Positions 8,386 to 10,275 of a stretch of 10,275 nucleotides of DNA are shown here, piece by piece. Both the position numbers and the translations under genes were made by a program. The notes under the pieces are model-generated. The model searched no databases. It saw nothing but the letters and a program-made list of their open reading frames with translations, and was not told where the DNA came from. Positions within the stretch are counted from its first letter, which is position 1; every line of letters begins with the position of its first letter. The stretch is from Cephalothrix simula (lineage: Eukaryota; Nemertea; Palaeonemertea; Archinemertea; Cephalotrichidae): contig JAXIUW010229286.1 in the NCBI GenBank assembly GCA_035591015.1, positions 1-10,275 of the forward strand, read 5' to 3'.

Positions 8386-8574
8386 CCTTTTAATGACCCT
8401 GATGAGCTAGCTGAGTGGCGGGATGAACGTTTTGTTGGCGTGGTATTGGAGTTTGTGGGAGAGGCTTTGATGGCCTTTGTGGGCGAGAGCACCCCTTGGG
8501 CGCTCTTAGCAACCGTAATTCGGAGTGCCTGCGACGATGTGGCGCGTTTGTGACTTTTGTCGTCGAATTTTTTT
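8386..8574 (-). CDS. Internal coding exon 2: Ser/Thr/Lys-rich segment with S/T-P sites
   Basis: This is a 189-bp exon: one base, 62 codons, then two bases. The acceptor is a T-rich tract ending TTTTTTTATTCCAG (AG at 8575-8576) and the donor is GTAGGT (8380-8385). Its first base completes the AC left by the 9126-9232 exon. Its last two bases, GG, are completed by C at the start of the 4513-4678 exon, giving Gly. In this frame it begins KKFDDKSHKRATSSQ and ends SSRHSASSSGSLK. About a third of the residues are Ser or Thr (21 of 62) and 13 are Lys or Arg, with only two acidic residues. That suggests a disordered, positively charged linker. Three proline-directed sites lie 7-8 residues apart: SPTK (Ser 30), SPTN (Ser 38) and TPTK (Thr 45). 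SPTK and TPTK fit the known CDK-type S/T-P-x-K pattern. The open stretches on the opposite strand here are antisense shadows. I cannot name the family. Confidence 0.75.
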
Positions 8575-9125
8575 CTGGAATAAAAAAATGCCCAATAAAT
8601 CCCATGACCCAAAAGCTAGAGACAAAGGATAGACACTTGAATACATTGTCATGGGTAGTAATGTGTGCCAAAGCTCTCCATAAATATCTTGCCGTGGTAC
8701 AGGTCACTACCTCCGGTACAGCTTTGGATTATATTCTATATTTGAGAGATTAAACAAAATCTATTTACAAAAATAGGCTGAAACTTATATCATGCCAAAA
8801 TATTTCTGACACATAGCTAGGCCTAATCATCTGTTAAAACTTGAATTAAGTTTAAAAATGAACTTAACATTTTTCTGTTATCACTGTAAAAATATTTGTA
8901 TTGGAGTACGCTTGGTAGTAAATTCCTTTTTAACGAAACCATTCATAAATAGGGAATTGTCATTTCCTATGATTTCCCTAAAATAGATAAGCCTATTCGC
9001 TATTTTCCCTAAAGTTCAAAAGGTGCAAAACTCTCAAATATAGAAATAATCGGAGAAAAAAATGAATTTGTTAAGGTGTTAATATTTAGGGTTTGAAGCT
9101 GGTCATTTTTCTGATATATACTCAC

Positions 9126-9232
9126 GTTACAGAGCCTGTAGTGGCGGATCGGACGTGTTTCCTTTGAAGTTTAAGTTGATTTAATCGATCACCTTGAGTC
9201 ATTACGCTACTTCGAGTGACTGGACCAGTATA
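9126..9232 (-). CDS. Internal coding exon 1 of an unidentified minus-strand gene
   Basis: This is a 107-bp exon, 35 codons plus two bases. On the minus strand it follows a strong acceptor, a T-rich tract ending TTTCTTTTTTAG (AG at 9233-9234). It ends at a consensus donor GTGAGT (9120-9125). The frame starting right at the acceptor (phase 0) is fully open and runs from YTGPVTRSSV through LNQLKLQRKHVRS to TTGSV. It leaves the bases AC, which join the first base of the next exon (8574) to make a Thr codon. The peptide is basic and polar, with no membrane segment or domain I recognise. The stretch is visibly less A+T-rich than its flanks, as expected for coding sequence. The downstream intron is 551 bp. 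I found no convincing upstream exon before the window edge. The exon call rests on splice signals, an open frame and phase agreement; the protein family is unknown. Confidence 0.72.
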
Positions 9233-9289
9233 CTAAAAAAGAAATACATGTATAATTTTCAGAGAAAAATAATTTAATACAATCTTAAA

Positions 9290-9524
9290 CAAGGTGGCCT
9301 CTATTCCATGATTTTCTCTAACTTTTTCCAGATTTCCAGGCGTCGGACAATTTTTTGGGAATGCATTAGCAAAAATTATTTGCAGAATAATTTCATGATA
9401 ACCGCAACATATTTTTAATCCGTAAAGCGAAAAATTTTTATTGCGTAAATGAGGATCCAGGACTTTTCCATGACTTGAGGTTCAAATGAAAATTCCCCTG
9501 GTTTCCACGGGAATTGCCACCCTG
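9290..9524. mobile_element. hAT-like MITE relic
   Basis: The left end CAAGGTGGCC (9290-9299) and the right end GCCACCCTG (9516-9524) are inverted versions of the same CAGGGTGGC terminus, with a mismatch at the third base. Inside both ends, runs related to TTCCATGAYTTT and TTCCAG recur (9305-9335, and inverted at 9452-9505). This pattern resembles short non-autonomous hAT elements of invertebrates. About 235 bp, no coding capacity. The flanking 8-bp sequences do not form a clear target-site duplication. It lies in the presumed intron upstream of the 9126-9232 exon. Confidence 0.55.
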
Positions 9525-10189
9525 AAAAATGTTTGGACCCTTTAAAAGACAAATACCTGGATTTAGATCTAAAATTTCAATGGCATAATCATTTCTAAAA
9601 CTATTGCGAGAATCCATATAATAAAATTTCATAATTCAATATCTGAACGTATTTGTAATGAAGTAGTTTTTAATTCCAAGAAGAAATATTAACACTATTA
9701 AATACGGTTTAAAATTTGATTTTCTTACAAATGCTTAAAAGGCCTGGATAGAAAAACTAGACAGTAATTCAACGCGAAAGCCGATGTTTTGACAAAGATT
9801 AGACACATTTAAAAGTTATGGAACTTTAAAAAATCATGCAAGAAACCGGGACAGAAAGAGCCACAATAACCTTTTAAAACAGGAGAAAAGATCATTCTTA
9901 ACAGCAATAGAAATTAGTACAGATATCAAAAAAATTAATACTTATAAATTTGCATGCATTAATAGGTTAACACTAAATAACTGAGAAATATAAGCTATGA
10001 AATATCCATATTAATGCTCCTCAAAAATCAGGGGATGTATGAAAAATAGCCACCAAAAGAACATTTCACAGCTCAAATAGAATTTATTCGGGTTTCTACA
10101 TAACCTGGAAACAACAAATTTAACAAAACCTGGAAACAAGGGGTTTTAAAAATTATGACAGATCCCCGCTATTTTCACTGAAGCAAAAT
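9525..10189. other. A+T-rich stretch upstream of the first supported exon
   Basis: Presumably intronic. No exon with a usable frame and donor was found; the only repeat is the short direct repeat near 10102-10139. Confidence 0.4.
10102..10139. repeat. Short direct repeat of AACCTGGAAACAA
   Basis: AACCTGGAAACAA occurs at about 10102-10114 and again at about 10127-10139. On the minus strand each reads TTGTTTCCAGGTT, which resembles a splice acceptor, but no useful open frame follows. Confidence 0.4.
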
Positions 10190-10201
10190 GGGGGGGGGGG
10201 G
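10190..10201. repeat. 12-bp G run
   Basis: A homopolymer of 12 G follows AAAAT. Homopolymers this long are prone to length error in sequencing and to slippage in the genome. Confidence 0.8.
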
Positions 10202-10275
10202 TGTTAGTCCAAATTAAAATTTATCATAAGTACCGGTATGCCACGGTCCAGGTGTACGTTTTTCCTCATAGGCTA

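Noticed and set aside
8305-8753. Plus-strand open frames overlapping exon 8386-8574 (82 and 85 codons)
   Set aside because: They are antisense to the supported exon. Their openness follows from its composition, and they have no start context, domain or splice logic of their own.
8948-9015. Repeated TTCCCTAAA words
   Set aside because: Only short direct matches; no terminal repeats or extended unit could be traced.
9438-9632. Minus-strand 64-codon open frame
   Set aside because: Most of it lies in the hAT-like MITE terminus. No splice signals or protein family.
9726-9750. Acceptor-like TTTTTCTATCCAG with a GTAAGA donor 15 bp later (minus strand)
   Set aside because: The phase needed to join the next exon contains a TAA stop.
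10190-10275. Possible partial minus-strand exon at the right edge, with a phase-0 end at GTACTT
   Set aside because: The stretch is less A+T-rich and one frame is open, but the donor is weak and the acceptor side lies outside the window.
1-10275. CRISPR array, tRNA, rRNA or bacterial operon
   Set aside because: No regularly spaced conserved repeats, no recognisable tRNA or rRNA sequence, and no long intact open frames anywhere in the window.

Overview
The window looks like a piece of an A+T-rich animal nuclear genome, probably an invertebrate. The reasons are long gene-free stretches, spliceosomal GT..AG signals around short open stretches, a decayed non-LTR reverse transcriptase and many inverted-repeat (foldback/MITE-type) elements. 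I see no bacterial-style operon, no tRNA or rRNA gene and no CRISPR array. The species cannot be named from the sequence; a mollusc, cnidarian or similar invertebrate would fit.

The only gene I can support is on the minus strand and is read from right to left. It has three internal coding exons at 9126-9232, 8386-8574 and 4513-4678, separated by introns of 551 and 3,707 bp. Each exon has a pyrimidine-rich AG acceptor and a good GT donor (GTGAGT, GTAGGT, GTAAGT). The exons join in frame through two split codons (AC|A and GG|C). Together they encode about 154 residues of a basic, Ser/Thr-rich, then Tyr-rich region that looks disordered and has several Ser/Thr-Pro sites. I do not recognise the protein. 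Its 5' end lies beyond the right edge or was not found. Its 3' end may lie between 1,700 and 4,100, where I list weak candidate exons (4064-4087, 3473-3511, 3333-3375, 1736-1777).

Most of the remaining recognisable structure is repeat DNA. Four separate long imperfect inverted repeats occur at 2083-2660, 6117-6481, 6990-7670 and 7951-8168. A block bounded by a perfect 12-bp inverted repeat (4823-5152) encloses a broken, internally deleted minus-strand reverse transcriptase relic. A hAT-like MITE relic occupies 9290-9524. Six of these elements sit in introns or presumed 3' parts of the gene, and none interrupts the three main exons. A short minisatellite rich in the CRE palindrome TGACGTCA lies at 1154-1280.

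Layout: 1-1150 A+T-rich sequence with nothing recognisable; 1154-1280 minisatellite; 1281-2080 A+T-rich with one candidate small exon; 2083-2660 foldback; 2661-4500 A+T-rich, with a less A+T-rich island at 3333-3520 and a hairpin-rich patch at 4208-4272; 4513-4678 exon; 4823-5152 RT relic; 5153-6116 nothing clear; 6117-8168 three foldbacks; 8386-8574 and 9126-9232 exons; 9290-9524 MITE; 9525-10275 A+T-rich with a 12-G run. All calls come from reading the sequence alone; no database search was possible.
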